The notes beneath the pieces are model-generated. The model was not told the origin of the DNA. It worked only from the letters and a program-made list of their open reading frames with translations, and made no database searches. A program made the translations under genes and the position numbers. Source: Verrucomicrobiales bacterium (GTDB taxonomy: Bacteria > Verrucomicrobiota > Verrucomicrobiia > Verrucomicrobiales > DEV007). From it: a stretch of DNA of 61,925 nucleotides. The DNA lies in the NCBI GenBank assembly GCA_029213195.1, contig JARGNI010000032.1:1-61925 (forward strand), in the 5' to 3' direction. Each line of letters opens with the position of its first letter. Within the stretch, counting starts at the first letter, position 1. Shown in pieces: positions 45,239 to 54,903 of this stretch.

Positions 45239-48200
45239 CAGTCCTCCTTGGGCGGAAAGATGAATCTGGTTTCGCCCGCGGCCTCTCCGTTCTGATCGAC
45301 GGTGATCTCCTGCTCCCCGAACCGCTCATGCCATGCTCCCAAGGTGTATTCGCCTCGTGGCAGATCCGGAATCGAGAAGCGTCCCTCTGCATCCGTCACC
45401 GCGAAGAACGGGTGATCCATCACCCAGAAGTGGGCCGTCATCCAGGGGTGAAAATCGCACTTCAGGGTGATCGGGCCTTCGGCAGTATCGAATGTCTTCT
45501 CCCGGTCGGGGGAACCTGCCGGTTGGGCGATGTTGAAGGAGCGGTTCTTCCGCGAAAGGGAGCGGATGTTGTGAATGAAGGGGTCGCCATTCTTCATCAC
45601 CACTTCCTGTCCGACGCGGATGCCCTGGACACGAGGACGGAACATGGACTTCTGCTGATCGAGGACGGCGGGCTCTTTCGGTAGCGTGAAATCTCCCCGA
45701 ATCGGGCTCTTCACATAGACGAAGACATTGGCGAGGCCGCCTGATTCGCTGATGAGGACTTCCTCGTCGAGAGCGGGCTTGCCGTCGTAGAGCTTCCGGC
45801 TGGCTTCGTCCAGGGGGAGCGCTTTGCGCTTCGGGCGAGGCCCGTCGAAGCGAACGGTGCCGTTGAGCTGGCTGGCTCCTGTCGCGGGCCTGGGTGGTGC
45901 AGATGCCGTGACGTCCACCACTTCGGCACGGAGGATGAGGTCCCGGAAGGCCTCGTCTTTCACGGCGGCCAGGGAGCGCTGGAAGGCGATCAGGTCGGGA
46001 AGATCGGCCGCGGTGATTTTCAGACCGGCGTAGTCGGCGTCGCCTTCGGCGGCTCGCTGCATCTTGCCACGAAGGATGGCTTCGAGATCCGAGTTCGACC
46101 ACTTCCCGTCCCGGAGTGATCCACCGGAGGAGATCGCGAACTCCGGGGGGGAGTGACAGGCGGCGCAGTTCGTTACGCTCGCGTTGCCCTCGGAACCGAG
46201 GAAGGTCTTGAAGCCGCGATACGCCTCGAGATCGAGACCGGGCGGCAGCTTGAGCTGGATCCGACCCTCCTGGTTGGCGAGACGACCGTGGATGCGGCCG
46301 GCAAAGTCTCGCGAAGACTCGCCCTCGCGTGGCTGGTCGGGAATCCGGTTCACGTAGACGAAGGCATCGAAGGCGGAACGGCGTTCGTTGTCGAGACGAT
46401 GGACGCCCGTTTTCTTTTCCATCGATTGGGAGGTAGATGGTGGGATGGCGCCCTTCTTCGGTCGGGGCGGCTGCGCTTCGATTCGCCGGGTCACCGCCTC
46501 GACGACGCCCTTGCGGAATCCCTCCTGCGAGATCGAGTTGGCCCATTCCAAGGCACTCTCCGGATCAGAAGCCACCAGGCCGTGGGCCAATCCGTTCCTC
46601 GCGAAATCCTTGTCCCGTTCCTCGGACAATGAGTCCAGGCGACCCACGACGGCGTAGAGTTCCACGCCTCCTGCGCCTCCGCCCAGTCGTCCAAAGGCAG
46701 CCGAGAGAGCGGCGCCGCGGATCTTGGGGTCCGACTGGGATAGGGCCATCGTCACCGCCTCGAAGGGAGCCGCATCGAACTTCCCGGATTCAATCAACTC
46801 GGCGGCGGTCTTCTCCTCGACCGTTCCCGGGTTCGTCCCCGGACCTGGCTCGGCTGGCATCTCGGTGGCGCTGCCTCCCTTGGCGACGTAGTCGAGAATG
46901 CGGATGAAGGTGTGCCCCGGATTCTCCATCTTCGCCCCGGACTGGCGCCGTTCGTTGAAGAGCTGCCCGACACGCGCGCGGCGGTGCTCGGGGATGCTTT
47001 CCATGACCTGATCCACGTATTGCTGGTGGGTCTTGGGGTCGTAGTCCTCGGGAAGCTTTCGCGCTTCGATCTTGGCGAAGAGGGAGCCGAGTTGCGTGTT
47101 TCCTTCCTGCCTCTGTTTCTGTTCCTGGGCTTCGGTCAGGATCCCCTGCTCCTCCAGGCTCAGCTGGATCGGTGTCAATTTCATGCCGCCGGTTTCATCG
47201 GCATCGGCGGGAATCTCCAACTTGATGAGGGTACCACAGACATTTTCCATGTGCCGTGCGGGACCACTGGTGCTGGTCCAGACATTGCCGTCCTTGTCGA
47301 ACTCGATTTCCCGCGTGTAGCTGACGCGAAACGGTAGGGGAAATTCGACAAGATACTCGGTCTCGGGATTGAATCGATAGAGGGTGTCGTTGCCGGTGCC
47401 ACAGATCCAGACCATGCCGTTGGGGGCGACGTTGAGCGCGTAGGGAATCTGGTTGAGGTAATCGGGCAACGGGTAGGTGGTCCACTCCTCGGTTTTTGGA
47501 TCGAACTTGCCGAAGACGCCCGAGCCGAAACCGGGCACCCAGACGTTTCCATCGGGAGCGACGTGAAGGCGCCGTGGTCCGCGGAAGGGCGGGTTCCACT
47601 CGGTGATGTCGCCGTCGGGCGCCTTGGGATCGATCCGGCCGATGCGGTTTCCGTTGAGCTTGGAATACCAGATCGTTCCATCCACGGGCGAGTAGTCGAG
47701 GCCGTAGGGGGTGATACCACGGGACTCGCCCTTGCCGCCGGCTTTGACCTGGCCGGCCTCGAGGAGGTGATACTCTTTCCGCTCCAGCGTCTTCGGGTGA
47801 AGGCGGAAGACGGAGTTCCGACCCGCATCGGTATACCAGATGAGACTCTCGGGATCCTTGGGATCGGTCCGGAGCGTGTGTGGCCAGGAACCGCGTTCCG
47901 CGGGCGGCTCGGCACTGGAGAGAATGGTGTATTCCTTCGTCTCGAGATCAAACTTGGCCATTTCCCCGGAGACGCAGAGGGTCAGCCACATGTCGCCATG
48001 ATTGTCCGGCTCAATCGAGTGCGGACCGTGCGATCCACGCGGAAGCTTGTAGAAGATTCGTTCCCCGGTCTTCGGATCAAGCGTCGCGGTGTATTGCTTG
48101 CCGATGTGGACGACGTAGGCGAGCCCGTCGTCTCCGACCTCGAGATCGTGAAAGGATCCTTCGTAGTGATCTCCTATTTCCCAGGCGGTGATCTTCGCTT

Positions 48201-50658
48201 GAGTCACCATGCCAGTCGGGGCGGGAGGCGGCACATACTCGGGCCATTTCTCAACTGCATCGCCCTTGTAGGTATCGATGATGCGTTTCACGATCGTGTC
48301 CTTGGTGTGAGGATAGAGCCCGCCAAAGCCGTCCATTCGGGTAATCATGGTCTCCCAGTCGACGGGTTTCTCCGGCGTGCGAAATCCGGGCGTGCCGATC
48401 TGGTGGCAGTAACTGCACATCATTTTGAAATTCAGCCGGTCACGTGGGCTGTCGAATTTCAGCTGGGCGAACGCATCGGTGGCGGGGCGCTGCTCTTCGA
48501 GCTCGCGACCGGTAGCCGGCTCCATCGTCACGGCGATCTTATCATCACCGAGTTTCACGTCCTCGACCCAGTGATCCCGCTGGCCGGGGAGTCGGGCGCG
48601 GATGCGGTAGTCTGCCTCGTGCAGGTCGTCGATTTGAAAGCTTCCGTCCAGCTGGGAAAAAACTGAGATGCTCTGCCGATTATCGTCATCAAAAGCGGAA
48701 ACCATCACGCCTCCCATGGCCTTGCCGTCCTTCGATTTCACCGAGCCCGCCACACTGCCAGTTACTCCGGGAGTGATGGTGCCCTCAACGCGCCGAATCT
48801 CGGCCTTCACCTTGCGCTTGATATGGGGGTTGCCCTCGGCCGGAGACTGGGCCTTGGGCGAGGCTTTCGGTTTTCCCGGGGGAGGTGTCTTTCCGGATCG
48901 CACATGGTCGAGGATGCGAACGAAAGACTCGCCGCGATTTTCCATGTCGGGAAACAGCCGCTCCTGCGCTTTCCAGAGCTGACCGAGCCGGCCCATCTGT
49001 TCCGGCGAAAAACCTTTCATCACCCGTTCCACGTACGGTTGGTGCCCGTTTCCACCCGGGTAATCTTTCGGAACCTCCCGCTTCGCGATCTGCTCCAACA
49101 GCGATCGGGTCTTTGCCTCTTCCCCCATTCCGGCGAGCCAGCGCTTCACGTTTCCTTCCTCCTCGGGGAAGGCGGTGAGATACAGCTCGATCGATTCCTC
49201 GGCGGTGAGTTTTCCGGCCTCGACCATCCCGCGCAGCCGGTCGCTCAGCGCTTTCTTGGGGTCGGCTTGAGCCTCGCCCTTGGCGACGGGTTCCGGTTCC
49301 GGCCTCGTTGCGGCAGTCACCTTGGTTCCGTCCGCCGATCCACCTTCCTCGAGGCAGTAGAGAAAGCGCATTCCCCGGAGGAAGAGTTGCTTGCCGGCCA
49401 GGGCGGGGGAGGCATGGAAATTGTCGTCGAGCTGGTTGGTGGCGAGCACCTTGAACTCATTCCCGGGTTCGATCACCACGGTGGTTCCCTTTCGCCCGAC
49501 GAAGTAGATCCGCCCGTTCGCACCGACGGAAGATGCGTAGATGTCGCCGAGATCGGGAACCCGGGTGCGTTCGATGACCTCACTGCCGTCCTCGGCCCGG
49601 AGGCTCGTCAGGATGCCCTGGTTCGACTGGGTGAAATAGAGCTGACTGTCGTAGAGGATGGGTGACGGCACGTAGGGAGTTCCCCGGTCGGCTCTCCAGC
49701 GAATTTGGTCGGTGACATCTCCCGTGCCGGTGATGGGGATCGCCAGCAGCGCGTGCCCCTCGTAACCGGTCATGCAGTAAACCGTGTCTCCCGACACGAG
49801 CGGACAAGGTGTGCTGTTTCCGGTCAGTCCGGTCGCCGTCCAGATGATGTCCCCGCTTTCGAGATCGTAGCTGCGCACTGCGTTCGATGCGGTGGTGATC
49901 ACCTGGGTGCGTTCGCCGTGCTCCGCGATGGCCGGTGTGGCCCAGGCATTGCCCTCGTCGCGATCCTTCTTCCAGAGGGTCTTCCCGGTGGCGGCTTCGA
50001 GGCACTCGATGGTGGACAGGCCGGAGTGATCACGAACAATGATGAGCCTGCCTTCATGCACCACGGGAGAGCTGCCTTCTCCCAAACTCGCTCCCACTTT
50101 TGCCGGTCCGAGATCGCGCTCCCACAACTTTTCTCCATTCAACGAATAGGCAAACATCCCCGCCGAGCCGAACCAGAAATAGACTCGCTCTCCGTCGCAA
50201 AAGGGAGAAGCCGAGGCAAAGCTCGCGTCTTTGTGATGACCTTCATGAGGTACTACCGTCTTCGCGACATCGCGCCATGCCTGCTTGCCGGTACTCCGGT
50301 CGATACAGAGAACGACCATCTCGTAGCTGGTGTTCGGGAACTTGATCCCGAAGACCCGTTCGGGTTGATCCTCCGGCTTCGGCAATTTCGGATCGACCTT
50401 ACCCGTGTTGATCGCAGTGGTGAGAAACACTTTGTCGCCCCAGATGATGGGGCTGGAGGTTCCGTGCCCTTTGATTTCCGCCTTCCACTTCAGGTTCCTC
50501 TGCTCGCCCCACTTAAGCGGGGGAGTCGCGGTCCGGGAAACGCCGTTGTTCTCGGGGCCGCGCCACTGGTGCCAGTGGTCGGCCGGCGATTGGGCCTGGC
50601 TGGGCGTAGTCGCAAGAATCGAAAGGGCGGAAAGAAGGAAAGTGGCTCGGAGCGTCAT
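45238..50658 (-). CDS. Giant secreted mosaic: PQQ and Vgb propellers, two cytochromes, cupredoxin-like end
   Basis: A 1,806-aa chain from the ATG giving MTLRATFLLSALSILATTPSQAQ. Modules by residue: 25-420 PQQ/BamB-like propeller (HQWRGPENNGVSRTATPPLKW); about 520-595 module Y (first copy; ESFVRILDHV); 613-720 carboxypeptidase-regulatory-like sandwich; cytochrome c with CSYCH (C748, C751); 817-1143 streptogramin-lyase (Vgb)-like propeller; about 1190-1262 module Y (second copy; HTFIRILDYVAKG); about 1275-1390 module X (SAAFGRLGGGAGG, NGLAHGL, WANSIS, VTRRIE); cytochrome c with CAACH (C1498, C1501); 1595-1806 cupredoxin-like end with CDFHPWM. Several genes' worth of redox and binding domains lie in one frame. 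It shares a base with the downstream sulfatase start. A periplasmic oxidoreductase scaffold is inferred; substrate unknown. Confidence 0.85.
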   Translation of the reverse strand: MTLRATFLLSALSILATTPSQAQSPADHWHQWRGPENNGVSRTATPPLKWGEQRNLKWKAEIKGHGTSSPIIWGDKVFLTTAINTGKVDPKLPKPEDQPERVFGIKFPNTSYEMVVLCIDRSTGKQAWRDVAKTVVPHEGHHKDASFASASPFCDGERVYFWFGSAGMFAYSLNGEKLWERDLGPAKVGASLGEGSSPVVHEGRLIIVRDHSGLSTIECLEAATGKTLWKKDRDEGNAWATPAIAEHGERTQVITTASNAVRSYDLESGDIIWTATGLTGNSTPCPLVSGDTVYCMTGYEGHALLAIPITGTGDVTDQIRWRADRGTPYVPSPILYDSQLYFTQSNQGILTSLRAEDGSEVIERTRVPDLGDIYASSVGANGRIYFVGRKGTTVVIEPGNEFKVLATNQLDDNFHASPALAGKQLFLRGMRFLYCLEEGGSADGTKVTAATRPEPEPVAKGEAQADPKKALSDRLRGMVEAGKLTAEESIELYLTAFPEEEGNVKRWLAGMGEEAKTRSLLEQIAKREVPKDYPGGNGHQPYVERVMKGFSPEQMGRLGQLWKAQERLFPDMENRGESFVRILDHVRSGKTPPPGKPKASPKAQSPAEGNPHIKRKVKAEIRRVEGTITPGVTGSVAGSVKSKDGKAMGGVMVSAFDDDNRQSISVFSQLDGSFQIDDLHEADYRIRARLPGQRDHWVEDVKLGDDKIAVTMEPATGRELEEQRPATDAFAQLKFDSPRDRLNFKMMCSYCHQIGTPGFRTPEKPVDWETMITRMDGFGGLYPHTKDTIVKRIIDTYKGDAVEKWPEYVPPPAPTGMVTQAKITAWEIGDHYEGSFHDLEVGDDGLAYVVHIGKQYTATLDPKTGERIFYKLPRGSHGPHSIEPDNHGDMWLTLCVSGEMAKFDLETKEYTILSSAEPPAERGSWPHTLRTDPKDPESLIWYTDAGRNSVFRLHPKTLERKEYHLLEAGQVKAGGKGESRGITPYGLDYSPVDGTIWYSKLNGNRIGRIDPKAPDGDITEWNPPFRGPRRLHVAPDGNVWVPGFGSGVFGKFDPKTEEWTTYPLPDYLNQIPYALNVAPNGMVWICGTGNDTLYRFNPETEYLVEFPLPFRVSYTREIEFDKDGNVWTSTSGPARHMENVCGTLIKLEIPADADETGGMKLTPIQLSLEEQGILTEAQEQKQRQEGNTQLGSLFAKIEARKLPEDYDPKTHQQYVDQVMESIPEHRRARVGQLFNERRQSGAKMENPGHTFIRILDYVAKGGSATEMPAEPGPGTNPGTVEEKTAAELIESGKFDAAPFEAVTMALSQSDPKIRGAALSAAFGRLGGGAGGVELYAVVGRLDSLSEERDKDFARNGLAHGLVASDPESALEWANSISQEGFRKGVVEAVTRRIEAQPPRPKKGAIPPSTSQSMEKKTGVHRLDNERRSAFDAFVYVNRIPDQPREGESSRDFAGRIHGRLANQEGRIQLKLPPGLDLEAYRGFKTFLGSEGNASVTNCAACHSPPEFAISSGGSLRDGKWSNSDLEAILRGKMQRAAEGDADYAGLKITAADLPDLIAFQRSLAAVKDEAFRDLILRAEVVDVTASAPPRPATGASQLNGTVRFDGPRPKRKALPLDEASRKLYDGKPALDEEVLISESGGLANVFVYVKSPIRGDFTLPKEPAVLDQQKSMFRPRVQGIRVGQEVVMKNGDPFIHNIRSLSRKNRSFNIAQPAGSPDREKTFDTAEGPITLKCDFHPWMTAHFWVMDHPFFAVTDAEGRFSIPDLPRGEYTLGAWHERFGEQEITVDQNGEAAGETRFIFPPKED

Positions 50659-50826
50659 GGTGTCGTCTTTCTTCCGCGCTGACGGAGGAAATTCGGGAAA
50701 AGTTTTCCGAAAGTTCATTGGTCAGGTGGAGAAATAGGGAATCCGCTCCGTTTCTAAACCCACAGAGCTCTCCCTCAAGTCTTCAAGTAACTGCCAGAGC
50801 ATTCCGAAAACCAATAGTGACAATCC
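50659..50826. promoter_or_regulatory. Divergent upstream region
   Basis: 168 bases between the giant mosaic gene (minus) and the 500-aa secreted protein gene (plus); it must hold both promoters. No palindrome or clear promoter pair stands out. Confidence 0.35.
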
Positions 50827-52329
50827 ATGAAGAGATTCACCATCTCCGTCTTTTGCCTCCTTCCTCTTCTAGGACTCGGTCAAGGTTTGCCGGTACCGGG
50901 GGATTCAAGAGAGCTTTCTGAAATCGGCAGGGGCAAGCTATCCGCAGAAAGCGCCCCACCGACTTGGGTGCAATCGTTTCGAGCCGGAGAACTCGACCGC
51001 AACGGACACTACATGGGCGGATCGACAATCGTTCACCTCGTCGGCCACAAGGGCAAACTCTACGCGGGGAACAGCTACTGGCATGACGCGAGAAACATCT
51101 GGTATGGCGGAAAGGATCCCGGCACGGGCTGGGCGCAGGTGTTGAGGCTCGACGAGCCGGGAGGGGAGTGGGAAGTCGACCACGATCTTGGACCGCAGCA
51201 CCTGCGGGTGGAGATTCTCAAGTCTCTCACCTTCACGATGGATGGCTCCGGCCGAAAGCTGAGCGAACCCGTGAATCTTCTCGCGGCAGCCGAATATTCG
51301 CCCGGGGCGGACCATGTGGACATCAATTTCTTTTGCCGGAATGACCGGACGGGCGTGTGGGAGAAAGGCACGGTCTATTCGGGGCCGCGGCCGGCCGACC
51401 TGGAGGACCGTTCCTGCCGGGCCATGCGCGTTTATCGTGACAAGGTGACCGGTCTCGAACGTGTCTTTCTATCGCTCGGCAAACTCGGAGTGATCTCGGG
51501 AGTCTACGACCCACGAGCACCCGGGAAGGTCCGATGGGATTCCGAACCCGAGTCGGCCAATGTCGAAACCCGTGTCCTCGCCGTCATCGAAGCCAACGAC
51601 TCGCTCCTGTTTTCGGCGGGCCGGAAGATCTATCACCGGATCGACGGGGAAACGCCTTCCTGGGAAGTCCTACACGATATGAGCGATCTCTTTCCCAATG
51701 TCGCCAACCAGCCAATCGGGGGAATCCGAGGGCTCTCCGCAATTCCGAATCCCGAAGGAAATGGCGATTCCCTCATGTTCGTCATGGCCGAGGGCAAGCA
51801 ATCCCGGGGCACGATTTATCGACTCGATCCCGATGGAGAAGGCGGGTTTTCCCGAAATCGGGAGGCCGATCTGGCCTCATTGATGAGCGAGTACCTGGAC
51901 GGCAATCCGGTTTACTTCATCCTGGCCGCCTACAACGACATCTATCCGGTCGTCGATCCGCAATCTGGGGAGACGGTTCACTTGATCGGTTTCGACTCGT
52001 GGATCGGTGGGAAGCGCTTCCCAATGTGGCACTATGATGCCGCCAAGAACGGAGGGTTCTACGCCGGGGGCATGTATGCCATCCGCGACAGCCGCGGAAA
52101 CTATAGACTCCGCGAGATCAATGGACCTGCCGACCCATCGAAGCCGCCTCTGGTCGCGACCTGTGTCTTTGCCCGTTCCCCGTTTCCCGAGGATCGCGGC
52201 GATAGGATCTACTTCGCCGGTCACGACGGCAACCATCGGGAATCAACCAACCACGCCTGGATCTTTTCCACTTCCTTGGAAAATGCCCTGCGGCCAGAGC
52301 CGGCAATCGCATCAACGCCGCGTGATTGA
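50827..52329 (+). CDS. Secreted protein of unknown function, propeller-like
   Basis: A 500-aa exported protein (signal MKRFTISVFCLLPLLGLGQG) not assignable to a family. It has recurring short beta-strand pairs with Gly turns and Trp/Tyr (GGSTIVHLVGHKGKLYAGNSYW, RVLAVIEANDSLLFSAGRKIYHRI, GIRGLSAIPNPEGNGDSLMFVMAEG, GDRIYFAGHDGN), as in beta-propeller proteins. No haem or hydrolase motif is visible. It is 17 bases upstream of the beta-lactamase-like gene in a plus-strand run that ends with the efflux genes. Confidence 0.55.
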   Translation: MKRFTISVFCLLPLLGLGQGLPVPGDSRELSEIGRGKLSAESAPPTWVQSFRAGELDRNGHYMGGSTIVHLVGHKGKLYAGNSYWHDARNIWYGGKDPGTGWAQVLRLDEPGGEWEVDHDLGPQHLRVEILKSLTFTMDGSGRKLSEPVNLLAAAEYSPGADHVDINFFCRNDRTGVWEKGTVYSGPRPADLEDRSCRAMRVYRDKVTGLERVFLSLGKLGVISGVYDPRAPGKVRWDSEPESANVETRVLAVIEANDSLLFSAGRKIYHRIDGETPSWEVLHDMSDLFPNVANQPIGGIRGLSAIPNPEGNGDSLMFVMAEGKQSRGTIYRLDPDGEGGFSRNREADLASLMSEYLDGNPVYFILAAYNDIYPVVDPQSGETVHLIGFDSWIGGKRFPMWHYDAAKNGGFYAGGMYAIRDSRGNYRLREINGPADPSKPPLVATCVFARSPFPEDRGDRIYFAGHDGNHRESTNHAWIFSTSLENALRPEPAIASTPRD

Positions 52330-52346
52330 CTCTCACCATTCTCTTT

Positions 52347-53525
52347 ATGTCTTCCAAAATGAAACTCACCCAATCTCTCATGCTTCTGGCTGTCTTCCTG
52401 GCGCCTACGGTTACGCTCGCCCAGAATGCCCAATCGGAATTCCAGCCCGATCCAGCGGCCGCCAAGCTCGACCCGGAAGCGCTTGGGAAACTCGACGCGG
52501 CCATGGAGCAACAGGTCGTCAAGGACAAGGTCGCCGGCGTCATCGGCCTGATCGCCCGGAACGGGCAAGTTGGCTATTACGCAGCCCACGGTCAGCGATT
52601 CATCGAGCAGGACAAGCCTATGGCGAAAGACACGCTGTTCCGGATCTACTCGATGACCAAGCCAATCGTCGCCGTCACGGCCATGGCCATTTGGGAGGAG
52701 GGTAAGTTCAAGCTCGACGATCCGATCGCAGATCACTGTCCGGAATGGAACGAGCCCGTCGTCCGAAACGGCAAGGGCACGGAGGAAGCCAGGAGCCCTG
52801 TCACCGCCCGCCAGCTGTTCACCCATTCTTCCGGCCTGACCTACGATCGAAAGGGGCTGAATCTCTCGCCGACCGCGACGCTCGAGGAGTTCTCGGCATC
52901 CGCGGCGAAGAAACCGCTCAAGTTTCATCCCGGCACCCAGTATGCCTACGGCTACTCGACCGACATCCTTGGCCGTTACATCGAGGCAGTCGAAGGCAAG
53001 CCGCTCGATGTCGTGATGCGGGAGCGCGTGTTCGACAAGCTGGGCATGGACGACACCGAGTTCTGGGTGCGGAATGCCGAAGACAAGGGACGTGTCGCGA
53101 TGGTCTACACCAGGGGCAAGGACGGAAAGCTCAAGCCAGCGATGAAGATCGACGACGTCATGAAGAAGCCGGCCCGCATGATGGGCGGCCAGGGCCTGAT
53201 GTCGACGACGGAAGACTACGCGCGGTTCTGCGCGATGATGGCCAACAAGGGTGAATACGGTGGCGCCCGTGTGCTGAGAGCGGAAACCGTCGACCTGATG
53301 CTCCAGAACCACCTCAAGGACATCAAGAAAGTCTACGGACTTGGCGGCATGGTGAATGGCAAGGGCGGTTACCAATGGGGCGGTGCGGCCGGAACCCGTT
53401 TCTGGGTGGACACGAAGGAGAACGGCTACGGGGTCTTCATGATCCAGACATGGAGTTACGAGGCGCCCACCTTCGGGCTGTTCGAGAAACATGCCCGGGA
53501 GATTTTGGGGAGGCCGTCGAGGTAG
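52347..53525 (+). CDS. Secreted beta-lactamase-like esterase
   Basis: A 392-aa serine hydrolase of the class C beta-lactamase fold, EstB-like branch. Start MSSKMKLTQS chosen; the ATG four codons later is an equal candidate. Signal TQSLMLLAVFLAPTVTLAQ. Catalytic S102-M-T-K105 in RIYSMTKPIVAVTAM and the conserved YAYGYSTDILGRYIEAVEGKPL carrying the Tyr motif; C-terminal GGYQWGGAAGTRFWVD. Probably an esterase or peptidase-type enzyme. Second gene in its operon. Confidence 0.88.
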   Translation: MSSKMKLTQSLMLLAVFLAPTVTLAQNAQSEFQPDPAAAKLDPEALGKLDAAMEQQVVKDKVAGVIGLIARNGQVGYYAAHGQRFIEQDKPMAKDTLFRIYSMTKPIVAVTAMAIWEEGKFKLDDPIADHCPEWNEPVVRNGKGTEEARSPVTARQLFTHSSGLTYDRKGLNLSPTATLEEFSASAAKKPLKFHPGTQYAYGYSTDILGRYIEAVEGKPLDVVMRERVFDKLGMDDTEFWVRNAEDKGRVAMVYTRGKDGKLKPAMKIDDVMKKPARMMGGQGLMSTTEDYARFCAMMANKGEYGGARVLRAETVDLMLQNHLKDIKKVYGLGGMVNGKGGYQWGGAAGTRFWVDTKENGYGVFMIQTWSYEAPTFGLFEKHAREILGRPSR

Positions 53526-53606
53526 TGATTCACACGAAGCGAACTGCCCGTGAATCCGTTTCCGAATCTCTCGAACGGACGAGGAGATCATTATAGAATC
53601 GCTGGA

Positions 53607-54884
53607 ATGGAGATGCCTCCCGAGAACGATCAATATCCGCCGACACCATCGAACGTGGGCGGAAAGATCGTGCGTCTGCTGCTCCCGGTCGCATTACTCG
53701 CGGCGGGGTGGTTTGGCTTTTCCCAGCTGAGCGTCAAGCCGGAGGCGGCCAGGGAGGAGGAGCAGGAAGCAAAGCCCATCAAGACGCGGGTCACAGAACT
53801 GGAGGTCGTCGATTTCCGGACGGTCGTCACCACCCAGGGAACGATCCGTTCGCACGAGAAAGTTCCGCTGAGCTCACAGGTCGCGGGTGAGATCGTGCGG
53901 ATTCATCAGAACTTCGAGGACGGCGCCTTTTTCGAGAAGGGTGAAATCCTCCTCGAACTCGATCCCTCCGATTTCGAGGCCGCCCTCGCCGCAGCCGAAT
54001 CCGAGAAGGTCCGCGCCGAAGTCGCCCTTGCCCAGGAGGAGGCTCGCGCGGAGCAGGCGCGGCTCAACTGGGAGAGGCTCGGCAAGCAAGACGAACCCGG
54101 TGAACTTGTCATGCGACTTCCCCAGTTGAAAGAGGCCAGGGCGAATCTCGCCGCCGCCACCGCTGCTTATGGTAGGGCGCAACGCGACCTGGAACGGACA
54201 AAGATTTCGGCGCCGTTTGCCGGGCGGGTTCGCACGCGAGATGTCGGGCTGGGCCAGACGATCGCCACGGCCACTCCTTTGGGCACCGTGTTTGCGATCG
54301 ACTACGCGGAGGTGCGGTTGCCGCTGTCGTCCCGCGATCTGGCTCTCCTGGATTTGCCGGAGGATGCGAGTGACCCTGCTGTCGCTGTGGTATTGACCGA
54401 CGGGCTCAACCTGGAGAATCCCGCGACTTGGGAAGCGAGGATCGTTCGGACCGAGGGCGTTCTCGATCCCGACTCACTCGAACTGTTTGCCATCGCCCGC
54501 ATCAGCGATCCCTTTGGACGAGAATCGGGCGAGCCACCGCTGCGAATTGGTCAGCCCGTGGTAGCGCGCATCGAGGGCAAGATTCTCGAACGGGTGCTTG
54601 CCCTGCCTCGTGGCGCGGTCTTTCAACTCGACCAGATCCGGTTGATCGACAAAGACGACCTCACCCTGTCGTCCCGAACGATCACCCCGCTCTGGTCCGA
54701 CGAGGAACACATTCTTATCCGCGATCCCTCCATCGATCCCCGCACACAGGCTCTTGCCCTGACCCGTCTCGTTTACGCACCCGAAGGTGCCAAAGTGGAA
54801 ATCGTCCCGAACATCGACGACTCCGACGACGACGACCTCACGCTCGACGCGGATGTGGCAGAAAGGGACGACACCAGTTCGTAG
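53607..54884 (+). CDS. RND efflux periplasmic adaptor (membrane fusion protein)
   Basis: A 425-aa HlyD/AcrA-type adaptor linking an inner-membrane RND pump to the outer membrane. An N-terminal anchor (IVRLLLPVALLAAGWFGFSQL) is followed by the first lipoyl half (TQGTIRSHEKVPLSSQVAGEIVRIHQNFEDGAFFEKGEIL), an alpha-helical hairpin rich in Glu/Ala (about 140-215), the second lipoyl half (ERTKISAPFAGRVRTRDVGLGQTI) and beta-barrel. The Asp-rich C-terminal tail (DDSDDDDLTLDADVAERDD) is unusual. The pump gene starts 19 bases downstream. Confidence 0.94.
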   Translation: MEMPPENDQYPPTPSNVGGKIVRLLLPVALLAAGWFGFSQLSVKPEAAREEEQEAKPIKTRVTELEVVDFRTVVTTQGTIRSHEKVPLSSQVAGEIVRIHQNFEDGAFFEKGEILLELDPSDFEAALAAAESEKVRAEVALAQEEARAEQARLNWERLGKQDEPGELVMRLPQLKEARANLAAATAAYGRAQRDLERTKISAPFAGRVRTRDVGLGQTIATATPLGTVFAIDYAEVRLPLSSRDLALLDLPEDASDPAVAVVLTDGLNLENPATWEARIVRTEGVLDPDSLELFAIARISDPFGRESGEPPLRIGQPVVARIEGKILERVLALPRGAVFQLDQIRLIDKDDLTLSSRTITPLWSDEEHILIRDPSIDPRTQALALTRLVYAPEGAKVEIVPNIDDSDDDDLTLDADVAERDDTSS

Positions 54885-54903
54885 CCGCACCATTTCCTCA
54901 ATC

